Shown here: positions 1 to 8,287 of the stretch, one piece after another
Position numbering within the stretch: position 1 is the stretch's first letter
How the letters are laid out: each line of letters starts with the position of its first letter
Program-made: the position numbers and the translations under genes
Notes under the pieces: model-generated
The model's database searches: none
What the model was told of the DNA's origin: nothing
Seen by the model: the letters and a program-made list of their open reading frames with translations, nothing else
NCBI GenBank assembly: GCA_020438865.1
Contig: JAGQTU010000020.1
Coordinates: 1 to 57,730 of the forward strand
From: Mycobacterium sp.
Lineage (GTDB): Bacteria > Actinomycetota > Actinomycetes > Mycobacteriales > Mycobacteriaceae
Reading direction: 5' to 3'
Length of the DNA stretch: 57,730 nt

Positions 1-1
1 C

Positions 2-349
2 TACCTGCTGCGCAACCTCGACGATCCGGACGCGCAACTGCGGGCGTTCCGGGACATCCTGCGCCCCGGCGCCACCCTGGCCGTGCACGAGTACTCGGTG
101 CGCGACTCCCGCCTGGCGTCGGGCATCTGGGACGCCGTCTGCTGGGCCATCATCATCCCGTCCGGCTGGCGGCAGACTCGCGACAGCACGCTGTACCGCC
201 ATCTGTGGCGCAGCGTGAAGACCTTCGACGGCGCCGCGGACTTTCAACGCCGCATCGCCGCAGCGGGATTCACCGGCGTGCACAGCGAGACCATGCCCGG
301 CTGGCAGCGGGACATCGTGCACACCTTCCTCGGGGACGCGCCGCGATGA
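2..349 (+). CDS. SAM-dependent methyltransferase, C-terminal part (CrtT-like by context)
   Basis: The reading frame is open from the left edge, so only the last 115 codons are present and the start lies outside the window. The visible part begins YLLRNLDDPD and continues with a strand-turn segment ending LRPGATLAVHEYSV. This is the usual C-terminal half of a class I (UbiE-like) methyltransferase fold after the SAM-binding motifs. The TGA stop overlaps the ATG of the next gene (ATGA arrangement), so the two are translationally coupled. From established knowledge, Streptomyces aromatic-carotenoid clusters place a methyltransferase, crtT, beside crtU. The same neighbour is found here, so a carotenoid role is inferred from context. 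The substrate cannot be read from the sequence. Confidence 0.75.
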   Translation, partial: YLLRNLDDPDAQLRAFRDILRPGATLAVHEYSVRDSRLASGIWDAVCWAIIIPSGWRQTRDSTLYRHLWRSVKTFDGAADFQRRIAAAGFTGVHSETMPGWQRDIVHTFLGDAPR

Positions 350-1896
350 TGGACTCCCGCCGCGTCGCGCACCCGGCCCCGCCCGGACTGGCGCACGCCA
401 ACGCGCTGCCCACCACCCCGCACGTCGTCGTCGTCGGCGGCGGCATCGCCGGACTCGCCGCGGCCACCGGCCTGGTGGAGCGCGGCATCTCCGTCGAGGT
501 GCTCGAGCGCGAGCCCAACCTCGGCGGTCGGGTGGCCGGCTGGACCGAGACGCTCGAGGAAGGGGAACTGGCCGGCACCGAGGTGGCCAACAACCGGGGC
601 TTCCACGCGTTCTTCCGCCAGTACTACAACCTGCGGGCGCTGCTGCGCCGCAGCGACCCCGGGCTGGACCGGTTGTGCGCGGTCGAGGATTACCCACTGA
701 TCGACGGCGAGGGCAGGCGCGACACCTTCCGCGGGCTGCCCAAGAGCCCGCCCTGGAACGCTTTGGTGTTCGCGCTGCGCAGCCCGACCTTCCGGTTCCG
801 GGATCTGTTGCGGCTCAATGCCGTTGCCGCCGCGCCGTTGGCCGCGGTATCGGTGCCCGACATCTACGACCGGCTCGACCACCTCGACGCCGAGACGTTT
901 CTGACCGACATCAACTTCCCGGTCGCGGCACGGCACCTGGCCTTCGAGGTGTTCGCGCGCAGCTTCTTCGCCCGCCCGGAGCGGTTGTCGGCGGCAGAGC
1001 TGGCAGCGATGTTCCACATCTACTTCCTGGGTTCCAGTGAGGGGCTGGTGTTCGACGTCGCCGAGTCGAACTTCAACACGGCCCTGTGGGATCCGTTGGG
1101 GGAGTATCTGATCGAGCAGGGCGTGCAGTTCCGCACCGGTGTCTCGGCCACCTCGGTCGGCACCGGCGGACCCAAGCGGCTGCAGGTCCTGGACGGCACC
1201 GGGACGACCATCGACGCCGACGGCGTGGTGCTGGCGACCGACGTCGGGGGCCTGCGCAGGATCGTCGCCGACTCACCCGGGCTCGGTGACGCACACTGGC
1301 GGGGGCAGGTGGCCGCATTGCGCACCGCGCCACCGTTCGTGGTGCAGCGGCTCTGGCTGGACCGGCCGGTCGACGCCGACCGTTCGGCGTTCCTGGGCAC
1401 CGGGGGGCTGGAACCGGTCGACAACATCAGCGTCGTCAGCAGCTACGAGCGTCAGGCCGCGGAATGGGCTCGGGCGCACGGAGGTTCGGTGGTCGAGGTC
1501 CATTCCTACTCGGTGGTGGAGGAGCCGCCGTTCGACGGTCTGCGCGAGCGGATGCTCGCGCGGCTGCACCAGCTCTATCCGGAGACGGCCCGAGCCGGCA
1601 TCGTCGCCGAGCGGGTGCTGTTGCGTGACGACTGCCCGCTGTTCTGGCCGGGCGCCTACGCCGAACGGCCGACGGTCAACACGCCGGTGGAGGGCCTGAT
1701 GCTGGCCGGCGACGGTATCCGCATCGATCTGCCGGTAGCCTTGATGGAGCGGGCCGCCACCACCGGGTGGACCGCCGCGAACCGATTGTTGGCGGGCTGG
1801 GGGATCAGCGGGCACACCCTGCACACCGTGCCGGTGCAGGGGCGCTCACCTTTCCTACGTCGGCTCGCCACCCGAGAAAGGCGCGCCCTGATATGA
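346..1896 (+). CDS. crtU: FAD-dependent carotenoid desaturase/methyltransferase-like oxidoreductase (CrtU-like)
   Basis: The start is taken as the ATG at 346, giving 516 aa, because it overlaps the upstream stop; the open frame extends further upstream only through the preceding gene. A dinucleotide-binding motif VVVVGGGIAGL lies near residues 27-37, followed by the GGRV element typical of phytoene-desaturase-type enzymes. The segment RGFHAFFRQYYNLR is characteristic, as I recall, of CrtU (isorenieratene synthase) proteins. The C-terminus carries the second FAD contact (LAGDGIRIDLPVALMERA). CrtU enzymes convert beta-ionone rings to aromatic rings, with desaturation and methyl migration. The methyltransferase before it and the Rieske oxygenase after it support a carotenoid tailoring operon. 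The alternative is another carotenoid or polyene oxidoreductase. Family assignment is good; exact product is inferred. Confidence 0.75.
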   Translation: MMDSRRVAHPAPPGLAHANALPTTPHVVVVGGGIAGLAAATGLVERGISVEVLEREPNLGGRVAGWTETLEEGELAGTEVANNRGFHAFFRQYYNLRALLRRSDPGLDRLCAVEDYPLIDGEGRRDTFRGLPKSPPWNALVFALRSPTFRFRDLLRLNAVAAAPLAAVSVPDIYDRLDHLDAETFLTDINFPVAARHLAFEVFARSFFARPERLSAAELAAMFHIYFLGSSEGLVFDVAESNFNTALWDPLGEYLIEQGVQFRTGVSATSVGTGGPKRLQVLDGTGTTIDADGVVLATDVGGLRRIVADSPGLGDAHWRGQVAALRTAPPFVVQRLWLDRPVDADRSAFLGTGGLEPVDNISVVSSYERQAAEWARAHGGSVVEVHSYSVVEEPPFDGLRERMLARLHQLYPETARAGIVAERVLLRDDCPLFWPGAYAERPTVNTPVEGLMLAGDGIRIDLPVALMERAATTGWTAANRLLAGWGISGHTLHTVPVQGRSPFLRRLATRERRALI

Positions 1897-2927
1897 GCCT
1901 ACGGTCACGGCTGGCCGACCGATGGCCCAAAGACATACCGCTGCAACTCATTCCGAAGCTCGAGTGGAGCCTGCAGCAGCCCACGTATCAGGACGCCCAG
2001 CCCCAGATCATCGATGCCGCCCTACAGCGCGCCCTGCGCAGGCCCAGCGGGAACTGGTACGCCTTCGCCGCGAGCACCGACGTGCGAACCGACCGGCCGT
2101 TCGGTACCCAGGTCGACGGCGTCGAGATCGTCGCCTGGCGCGACCAGCAGCGTACCCTGCATGTCGGTCCCGCGGCCTGCCCGCATCTGGGCGCCGACCT
2201 GGCCACCGGCAAGGTGGACTGCGGCGGGCTGATCTGCCCGTGGCACGGGCTGCGCCTCGACGGTGGCCGCGAGTTCGGTTGGAAACCGTTGCGCGCGTTC
2301 GACGACGGGGTGCTGGTGTGGGTGCGGCTCGACGGGGTGGGCGACGATGTGGGCGAAGGCGGGGGCCGGGAGCAGCCGCTGGACGCACCGGTCATTCCGG
2401 TCCGGCCCACGGGCGCGGCGCTGGCGGCGGTGGCCCGGCTGGAGGGAACCTGCGAACCCGGTGACGTGATCGCCAACCGTCTCGACCCGTGGCACGGCGC
2501 CTGGTTCCACCCGTACTCGTTCACCCAACTCGAGGTGCTCAGCGCCCCGGCGCTCGACGCCGACGAGGACGCCGACCGGTTCCTGGTGGCGGTGACGTTT
2601 CGGATGGGCCGCCTCGGGGTCCCGGTGATCGCCGAGTTCACCGCGCCCGAGCCGCGCACCATCGTGATGCGGATCGTCGACGGCGAGGGCGCGGGCAGTG
2701 TGGTCGAAACCCACGCCACCCCGGTGGGCCGCGGGCCGGACGGCCGGCCCCGCACGGCCGTGCTCGAGGCCGTCATCGCCCAGTCCGACCGCGAGGGATT
2801 CCGGCACTCGCTGCGCGCCGCCCGGCTCATCACACCGATGATGCGCTTCGCCGCCACCCGGCTGTGGCGCGACGACTTGGCGTACGCCGAGCGCCGATAC
2901 GCCCTGCGCGCCAACACCGGTGGCTAA
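1893..2927 (+). CDS. Rieske-type non-heme iron oxygenase (DUF5914-like)
   Basis: A 344-aa protein whose ATG at 1893 overlaps the upstream TGA (ATGA). The Rieske [2Fe-2S] ligands are clear: CPH at residues 96-98 and CPWH at 115-118, with 16 residues between His98 and Cys115, as expected. Downstream, residues 195-206 read N-x2-D-x2-H-x4-H (Asn195, Asp198, His201, His206). This matches the D-x2-H-x4-H mononuclear iron site of Rieske oxygenases, so this looks like a complete oxygenase subunit and not just a ferredoxin. It needs an external reductase, which is not visible here. Coupling to the CrtU-like gene suggests it acts on the carotenoid, for example ring hydroxylation or help with aromatisation; that is inference. 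Mycobacterial relatives are, as I recall, labelled DUF5914. Confidence 0.8.
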   Translation: MSLRSRLADRWPKDIPLQLIPKLEWSLQQPTYQDAQPQIIDAALQRALRRPSGNWYAFAASTDVRTDRPFGTQVDGVEIVAWRDQQRTLHVGPAACPHLGADLATGKVDCGGLICPWHGLRLDGGREFGWKPLRAFDDGVLVWVRLDGVGDDVGEGGGREQPLDAPVIPVRPTGAALAAVARLEGTCEPGDVIANRLDPWHGAWFHPYSFTQLEVLSAPALDADEDADRFLVAVTFRMGRLGVPVIAEFTAPEPRTIVMRIVDGEGAGSVVETHATPVGRGPDGRPRTAVLEAVIAQSDREGFRHSLRAARLITPMMRFAATRLWRDDLAYAERRYALRANTGG

Positions 2928-2963
2928 CCTGAACGTCCGGGGGCCGAAGGAGAAGGTGAGGCG

Positions 2964-4037
2964 ATGGCCAAGCGCATCGTGATCTGGGGTACCGGTTTCG
3001 TCGGCAAGATGGTCATCCCCGAGGTGCTGCGGCACCCGGACTTCGAGCTCGTCGGGGTCGGGGTGAGCAACCCGGCGAAGGTCGGGGTGGATGTCGGCGA
3101 GATCTGCGGGCTGCCCGAACCGACCGGCGTGCTGGCCACCGACGACGTCGACGCGCTGATCGCGCTCAAGCCGGATGCGCTGGTGCACTACGGACCGACC
3201 GCCGCACACGCCGACACCAACATCGACCTCATCGGCCGCTTCCTGCGGGCCGGGGTCGACGTCTGCTCGACGGCGATGACACCGTGGGTGTGGCCCAAGA
3301 TGCACCTGAACCCGCCGAACTGGATCGAGCCGATCAACGAGGCCTGCGAGGCGGGCCGGTCGTCGTGCTTCACCACCGGCATCGACCCCGGTTTCGCCAA
3401 CGACCTGTTCCCGATGACGCTGATGGGGCTGTGCTCGGAGGTACGCCGGGTGCGCGCCTCCGAACTGTTGGACTACACCAACTACGAGGGCGACTACGAG
3501 TTCGAGATGGGCATCGGCCGCGAACCGGAGTATCAGCCGCTGCTGGAGAACTCCGACATCCTCGTGTTCGCGTGGGGCGCGACGGTGCCGATGATCGCCC
3601 ATGCCGCGGGCATCAAGCTCGACGAGATCACCACCACCTGGGACAAGTGGGTGACACCCGCCGAACGCACCACCGTCAAGGGCGTCATCCCGGCCGGGCA
3701 TGTGGCCGCGGTGCGGTTCACCATCAACGGCGTCTACCGCGGCGAGACCCGGATCCAGCTCGAACACGTCAACCGGATCGGCCACGACGCCGCCCCGGAC
3801 TGGCCGTCGGGCAACCAGGACGACGTCTACCGGGTCGAGATCGAGGGCACCCCGAGCATCTTCCAGGAGACCGCGTTCCGGTTCACCGACGGCTCGGGGC
3901 GCGACGCGGCGGCGGCGGGCTGCCTGGCCACCGGCCTGCGGGCGCTCAACGCGGTCCCCGCGGTCAACGACCTGCCGCCGGGCTGGGTCACCCCGCTCGA
4001 TCTACCGCTGATTCCGGGGCACGGCACCATTCGCTGA
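2964..4037 (+). CDS. NAD(P)-dependent dehydrogenase of the dihydrodipicolinate reductase-like family
   Basis: A 357-aa protein with an N-terminal Rossmann motif (IWGTGFVGKMVI, residues 7-18) and the DapB-type segment LKPDALVHYGPTA. Proteins of this type are annotated as DapB-like or as amine dehydrogenases related to 2,4-diaminopentanoate dehydrogenase. It is longer than true DapB (about 250 aa) and lacks an obvious DapB tetrapicolinate-binding signature, so lysine synthesis is not its likely job. The start is supported by a purine-rich ribosome binding site (GAAGGAGAAGGTGAGG) just before the ATG. It lies 36 bp after the Rieske gene on the same strand and may be co-transcribed. The substrate is unknown. 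Confidence 0.7.
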   Translation: MAKRIVIWGTGFVGKMVIPEVLRHPDFELVGVGVSNPAKVGVDVGEICGLPEPTGVLATDDVDALIALKPDALVHYGPTAAHADTNIDLIGRFLRAGVDVCSTAMTPWVWPKMHLNPPNWIEPINEACEAGRSSCFTTGIDPGFANDLFPMTLMGLCSEVRRVRASELLDYTNYEGDYEFEMGIGREPEYQPLLENSDILVFAWGATVPMIAHAAGIKLDEITTTWDKWVTPAERTTVKGVIPAGHVAAVRFTINGVYRGETRIQLEHVNRIGHDAAPDWPSGNQDDVYRVEIEGTPSIFQETAFRFTDGSGRDAAAAGCLATGLRALNAVPAVNDLPPGWVTPLDLPLIPGHGTIR

Positions 4038-4142
4038 GTAACGCCCCCGGCGCCGGATTCGACACTCCAGGTGAATCCAAATATCGGTGCTGGGGGTACC
4101 CGCATGCCTGCGAGACCAGGCCGGGGGCCCGGATTGGACGAC

Positions 4143-5909
4143 ATGGCAGAGTCACCCAGGCCGGCCATCGGCCTATCTGTCGGGGACACCACACTGGCCG
4201 CGGTCACCGCCGACCGCTCGGTCACCCGCAGGGCTGTGATCACGCTTTTTCGTGATCATCCGGCCCTTGTCGGGCTGCCGACGGAGAACCCGGTGCCCGA
4301 CGAAGCCGGCCTGGTGATCACCGACTTCGTCGACCGGGTCGGCGACCCGGTGCCGGTCGTGGCCGCCGACGGCTCGGTACACCCCGGGGAGAGTTTGCTG
4401 GCCGAGGCCCTGCGGGCGCTCGCCGCCGTCGCGACCGGGGGACGCCCGCTGCTGCCCGCGGTCGCAGTGACCCACCCGGCGCACTGGCGCGGCCAGGCCG
4501 TCGAGGCGCTTCGCCGTGCGCTGCGCCGGATGCCGGAATGGTCGGCCACCGAACCGCTGCTGATACCGGACACCGCCGCGGCGCTGACCGCCCTGCAGGC
4601 CGATCCGGGCCTGCCCACCCGCGGCGTGGTGGCGTTGTGCGACTTCGGCGGCAGCGGGACCGGCATCACGTTCGTGGAGGCGGGGTCCTATCAGCCGATC
4701 GCCGCCACCGTGCGGCACCTCGACTTCTCCGGCGAGCTGATCGACCGGGCCGTACTCGCCCACGTGGTCGCCGAACTGTCCGCCGGCGGCGCGGTGGACA
4801 TCACCAGCACCTCGGCCATCGGGTCGTTGACTCACCTGCGTGCCGAGTGCCGGGCCGCCAAGGAACGGCTGTCCTCGGCCAGCGTCACCTCGCTGCCCGC
4901 ACAGTTGCCCGGCTTCCGCGGCGACGTCCGGCTCACCCGCACCGAACTCGACGACGCCATCGCACCGGCACTCGCCGAGCTCGTCGCCGCCGTGCAGGAC
5001 GGCATGGCCCGCTCCGGGGTGAGCCCCGCCGATCTCACCGCGATCGCCACCGTCGGTGGCGGCGCCGCCATCCCGGCGGTCACCACCGCGCTGTCCCAGC
5101 ATCTGCGGGTGCCCGTGATCACCACCCCGCGCCCGGCGCTGACCGCGGCGATCGGCGCCGCGCTTCGAACATCCCGCGGCCCGGCCGACGACAGTGCCAC
5201 CGCACTGGCACCCGCCGCCCCCGTCGTCGTCCCACCGGTCGCCGCCGAACCACCCGCCCCCACCGGGCGTGCCCTGGCCTGGTCGGAGGCCGACGACGTC
5301 CCAGACCTGGCGCCACCGCTGGCCGGGCACACCCGGCGCAAGCCCGACCCCGCACCGATGACGGGCGCCGGCCCGCAGCTGGCGTTCGACCAGGAGCCGG
5401 TCGCCACGGCCGACGGCACCGCACCCTGGTACCGCAGGCCGATGCCCGTCGTGGCGGCCGCGCTGCTGGTGATCCTCGCCGCCGGGGCGGGCACCGCCAT
5501 CGCGCTCGAGCAGGACGGCAGCGCCGCCCCCGCCGCTCCCGCGCCGAGCATCAGCACCACCCCGTCGCCGTCGCCGCAGGCCGCACCGCCGTCCGAGGCG
5601 CCGGCGAGCCCGCCGTCCGCGCCCCTGCAGAACCAGGCCGTCGAGGCTCCGCCGCCGGCCGCGCCGACCCGGGCGGTTCAGGCGCCGCCGCCGGTGACCA
5701 CCGAAGCACCCCCGGCCACCGCCGAGGCCCCGCCACCGCCACCGGTTACCGAGACCGTGACCAGCACCGCCGCGCCGGTCACCGAAACTGCCACCGTCGC
5801 GCCGCCGCCGCCGACCTTCCAGCCCGGGCCGCTGATCCCGACCATCCCACCGATCCCGAAGATTCCGGGCCTGTCGCAGCTGCTGCCGCTGCCGTCGGCG
5901 TCAGGCTGA
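4143..5909 (+). CDS. Hsp70/actin-like ATPase-fold protein with one membrane segment and a proline-rich tail
   Basis: A 588-aa protein from the ATG at 4143. In-frame starts at 4071 (GTG) and 4104 (ATG) also exist, but 4143 places the fold's first strand next to the start, as is usual. The N-terminal about 370 residues resemble the Hsp70/actin nucleotide-binding fold: phosphate-1 loop IGLSVGDTT, phosphate-2 loop CDFGGSGTG around residue 167, and an adenosine-type loop ATVGGGAAIP. The catalytic Asp of the usual GIDLGTT loop is Ser12 here, so ATPase activity may be weak or lost. A hydrophobic segment at about 435-455 is followed by a roughly 130-residue Pro/Ala/Thr-rich tail, probably outside the membrane. 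No peptide-binding domain is visible, so a classical chaperone role is doubtful. Its 3' end overlaps the convergent methyltransferase gene by 9 bp. Confidence 0.75.
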   Translation: MAESPRPAIGLSVGDTTLAAVTADRSVTRRAVITLFRDHPALVGLPTENPVPDEAGLVITDFVDRVGDPVPVVAADGSVHPGESLLAEALRALAAVATGGRPLLPAVAVTHPAHWRGQAVEALRRALRRMPEWSATEPLLIPDTAAALTALQADPGLPTRGVVALCDFGGSGTGITFVEAGSYQPIAATVRHLDFSGELIDRAVLAHVVAELSAGGAVDITSTSAIGSLTHLRAECRAAKERLSSASVTSLPAQLPGFRGDVRLTRTELDDAIAPALAELVAAVQDGMARSGVSPADLTAIATVGGGAAIPAVTTALSQHLRVPVITTPRPALTAAIGAALRTSRGPADDSATALAPAAPVVVPPVAAEPPAPTGRALAWSEADDVPDLAPPLAGHTRRKPDPAPMTGAGPQLAFDQEPVATADGTAPWYRRPMPVVAAALLVILAAGAGTAIALEQDGSAAPAAPAPSISTTPSPSPQAAPPSEAPASPPSAPLQNQAVEAPPPAAPTRAVQAPPPVTTEAPPATAEAPPPPPVTETVTSTAAPVTETATVAPPPPTFQPGPLIPTIPPIPKIPGLSQLLPLPSASG

Positions 5910-6992
5910 GCCGGCCTTCCGTTTGACCAGGACCAGCTTGGCCAGGGGAATCGTCATCGGTTCGGGCGCCGCGGCCAGTTCGGTCGCCACCATCGCCTCG
6001 AGTCGTTCCACGAAGCCCGGCGCGCGGGCATCGGCCACGCCGCCGTCGAGGGCGGCGACGAGCGACGGAAAGATGGCCGCCCGCAGGAACCCGGCCCACT
6101 TCGCGGCGAAGGCCGAGGCGTCGTTGTCCAGCCGGTACTGCGCCCAGAACCGATCCTCGGCGTTGAACAGCTCGAGGTGCTCGATCGAGAGCCCCTCGAA
6201 CCACCCGGACGGGGCGAACGGAGCCCGAAAGTCCTTCTCGTCGCGGGCCATCGACGGCACCGACATGCGGCGGGCCTCCCCGACGGTGATCTCACCGTCG
6301 TCGACCAGTTGGCGCAATCCGGTCACGACGGCGTCGAAGGCGGCGCGGTAACCCGAACCACCATCGGGCTCCATCGCCATGGCCAGCACCACGAGCCGGC
6401 CGCCGGGGGCCAGTTCGCGGCCGCGGAAGGCGACGAACTCATGCCAGTCCTCCGCGGCCTGCCGGGCGTAGGCACGGCGGACCTCGTCGTCGGCGCTGTA
6501 GGAGACCTGCACGTGATCGGGCACCGGCATCGGTATCCGGCTCAACCAGTGCACGGCCCACGAACTCCAGCCCAGCGCAATGCTGTTAGACGGCAGGATC
6601 TGTTGGTAGAAGGAGCGGCCGACGGACGATGCGAAGACCGCCTGCTCCTTCTTCAGGTAGCTGTCGGGGTCGTCGGCCAGGGTGGCGAACAGGGCGCTGA
6701 AGTCGTTCTCCGCGACATCGGTGTGGACGACCAGGATGGCCCGGTCGGAGCGGGTTCGCCCGCGCAGCACCCGGATCGCGGTGTTGACCGGCAGCAGCGA
6801 GTTGTATCCGTTCGCCGCGCCGTAGTCGGCGATCGCGATCGGCTGCGGCGCCCGGGGCAGCGGCACGCTGCGCGCGGCATCTTCGAAAAGCGCTATGGCG
6901 GGCTGCAATCCGGCCGCCTGCAGGCGCGACGAGGCGGAGTAGATGGCGCTGTCCATCGGTTGTGGACGCACCACGAAACTGGATTCGGGCAC
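5901..6992 (-). CDS. SABATH-type SAM-dependent carboxyl methyltransferase-like protein
   Basis: The frame encodes about 363 aa from a GTG at 6992, which lies 2 bp after the upstream gene's stop and follows a GGAA element. An ATG at 6956 (MDSAIYSASS) is an alternative start. The SAM-binding region is IADYGAANGYNSLLPV, equivalent to motif I of the plant salicylate/jasmonate carboxyl methyltransferase (SABATH) family. Later segments such as GGRLVVLAMAMEPDG match that family's conserved C-terminal half. Bacterial members are poorly characterised, so the acid substrate is unknown. It appears to form a two-gene operon with the small membrane protein upstream. Its 3' end overlaps the convergent Hsp70-like gene by 9 bp. 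Confidence 0.7.
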   Translation of the reverse strand: MPESSFVVRPQPMDSAIYSASSRLQAAGLQPAIALFEDAARSVPLPRAPQPIAIADYGAANGYNSLLPVNTAIRVLRGRTRSDRAILVVHTDVAENDFSALFATLADDPDSYLKKEQAVFASSVGRSFYQQILPSNSIALGWSSWAVHWLSRIPMPVPDHVQVSYSADDEVRRAYARQAAEDWHEFVAFRGRELAPGGRLVVLAMAMEPDGGSGYRAAFDAVVTGLRQLVDDGEITVGEARRMSVPSMARDEKDFRAPFAPSGWFEGLSIEHLELFNAEDRFWAQYRLDNDASAFAAKWAGFLRAAIFPSLVAALDGGVADARAPGFVERLEAMVATELAAAPEPMTIPLAKLVLVKRKAGSA

Positions 6993-6994
6993 CG

Positions 6995-7231
6995 TCAGTT
7001 CCGGCGGCGCCGATGCAGCAGCAGGCCAACCACGATGCCGATGGCCAGCATCGCGGTCAGCAGCAGCCACATCGGCGACTCCACGGTGATCCACAGGATG
7101 TGCACCTGCTTGCGGTCGCGGTTCTGTCCGATGAACACCGCGGCGAGGCCGACCAGCAGGATGGCCAGCCAGTAGCGCAGCGCGAAGCGACCTACCGCAC
7201 CGCCGGCGTTCCGGGTTTCGTCAGGGGACAT
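6995..7231 (-). CDS. small two-helix membrane protein, LapA/DUF1049-like
   Basis: A 78-aa protein. The ATG at 7231 is chosen over upstream in-frame codons because AAGGAGGT sits at ideal spacing before it. Two hydrophobic helices are visible: RYWLAILLVGLAAVFIGQN and the segment MWLLLTAMLAIGIVVGLLLH. The protein ends in a basic HRRRRN tail, with VHILWITVESPM between the helices. This layout matches the LapA/DUF1049 group of small inner-membrane proteins of uncertain function, linked in other bacteria to lipopolysaccharide assembly, which does not apply in mycobacteria. Only 2 bp separate its stop from the probable start of the methyltransferase, so they are probably one operon. Confidence 0.75.
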   Translation of the reverse strand: MSPDETRNAGGAVGRFALRYWLAILLVGLAAVFIGQNRDRKQVHILWITVESPMWLLLTAMLAIGIVVGLLLHRRRRN

Positions 7232-7275
7232 GGCGACCTCCTTATCGTCAGCAGGTGACGGTAGTCGCCCGGTCG

Positions 7276-8223
7276 TTAATTGTTGGGATAACTCACGCCG
7301 GTGAGCTGTTCGGACAGCGCCCACAGTCGGCGGCCGGCGTCGGGATCCGACGCGCGGGGCAGCACCTTCGCCTCGGCGACCCCGCCGCCGGCCATTTCAT
7401 AGAAGCCGGTCGGCCCGTAGAACACCCCGCCGCGGGCGTGCGGATCGGCCGCCGCATAGAGGATCGGCAGGATGCCCTCGTCGATCTCCTGCCACATGAA
7501 CGGCATGTAGCGCCAGCTGAACTGGTAGAACCGCGCCAGCGCGGTGGGCCTGGCCCGGCCGTGCGAGGGACCGCTGATCTGCAGGTTGGTCTTGCACAGG
7601 CCCGGGTGCGCGGCGTTGGACATCAGCCCCCAGCCGTGCCGGCGGCTGAGCCGGTCCAGTTCGAGGGCGAACATCAGCGTCGCGCTCTTGGACTGCGAGT
7701 AGGCGGCGTTGGCCGAATAGGACTTCTCGAAGTTGGGGTCGTCGAAGTTGATGCCGCCCAGCCGTGCGGCCAGGCTGCTCAGCGACACCACCCGAGCGTT
7801 GCCGGCGGCGCGCAGCAGCGGCAGCAGGTGCGCGGTGAGCGCGAAGTGGCCCAGGTGGTTGGCGCCGAACTGCAACTCGAAGCCGTCGGAGGTGGTGTCC
7901 CGCTCGGGTGGCTGCATCACCCCGGCGTTGTTGATCAAAATGTCGATCGGCCGCCCCTCGGCGTTGAGCTCCTCGCCGAGCGCGGCGACGCTGGCCAGCG
8001 ACGACAGGTCGATGCTCTTGAGGGTCAGCTTGGCGTCCGGGACTGCGGCGCGGATCTCGGCGGCCGCGGCCTCGCCCTTGGCGCGGTTGCGGATCGCCAT
8101 GACCACGTCCGCGCCCGCGGCGGCCAGGCGCTGGGACACGCCCAGACCCAGGCCACTGTTGGAGCCGGTGACGACGGCGAGTCTTCCGGATAGATCGGGA
8201 ACGGTGAGGGAGAGATCAGTCAT
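7276..8223 (-). CDS. short-chain dehydrogenase/reductase
   Basis: A 315-aa SDR from the ATG at 8223 ([10 protein letters not shown]). The cofactor motif is [10 protein letters not shown], followed by NNAGVM, an active-site serine in VVSLSSLAA, and the YxxxK motif as YSQSK. The length and the long C-terminal extension match the mycobacterial oxidoreductases related to retinol dehydrogenases (protochlorophyllide reductase-like group). The substrate is unknown. The gene is divergent from a TetR regulator whose candidate operators lie in the 64-bp gap. A TAATGT -10 box placed 7 nt before the ATG predicts a leaderless mRNA. A role in metabolising the regulator's ligand is a reasonable inference. 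Confidence 0.85.
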   Translation of the reverse strand: MTDLSLTVPDLSGRLAVVTGSNSGLGLGVSQRLAAAGADVVMAIRNRAKGEAAAAEIRAAVPDAKLTLKSIDLSSLASVAALGEELNAEGRPIDILINNAGVMQPPERDTTSDGFELQFGANHLGHFALTAHLLPLLRAAGNARVVSLSSLAARLGGINFDDPNFEKSYSANAAYSQSKSATLMFALELDRLSRRHGWGLMSNAAHPGLCKTNLQISGPSHGRARPTALARFYQFSWRYMPFMWQEIDEGILPILYAAADPHARGGVFYGPTGFYEMAGGGVAEAKVLPRASDPDAGRRLWALSEQLTGVSYPNN

Positions 8224-8230
8224 GCCGCCG

Positions 8231-8281
8231 ACATTAACAGAACAATGGTCTGATAACAAGAGAACGAAGGTCTGCTAAATT
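8231..8281. promoter_or_regulatory. divergent promoters with two operator-like repeats (SDR / tetR)
   Basis: Two copies of AGAAC-N3-GGTCT lie at 8239-8251 and 8261-8273, 22 bp apart (two helical turns). Each is an imperfect inverted repeat (AGAAC against AGACC). On the minus strand TAATGT (8236-8231) stands 7 nt before the SDR ATG. On the plus strand TAAATT (8276-8281) stands 6 nt before GTG 8288. Each repeat lies 2 bp upstream of one -10 box, so one repressor could close both promoters. Promoter and operator functions are inferred from position. Confidence 0.6.
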
Positions 8282-8287
8282 GTGGGT

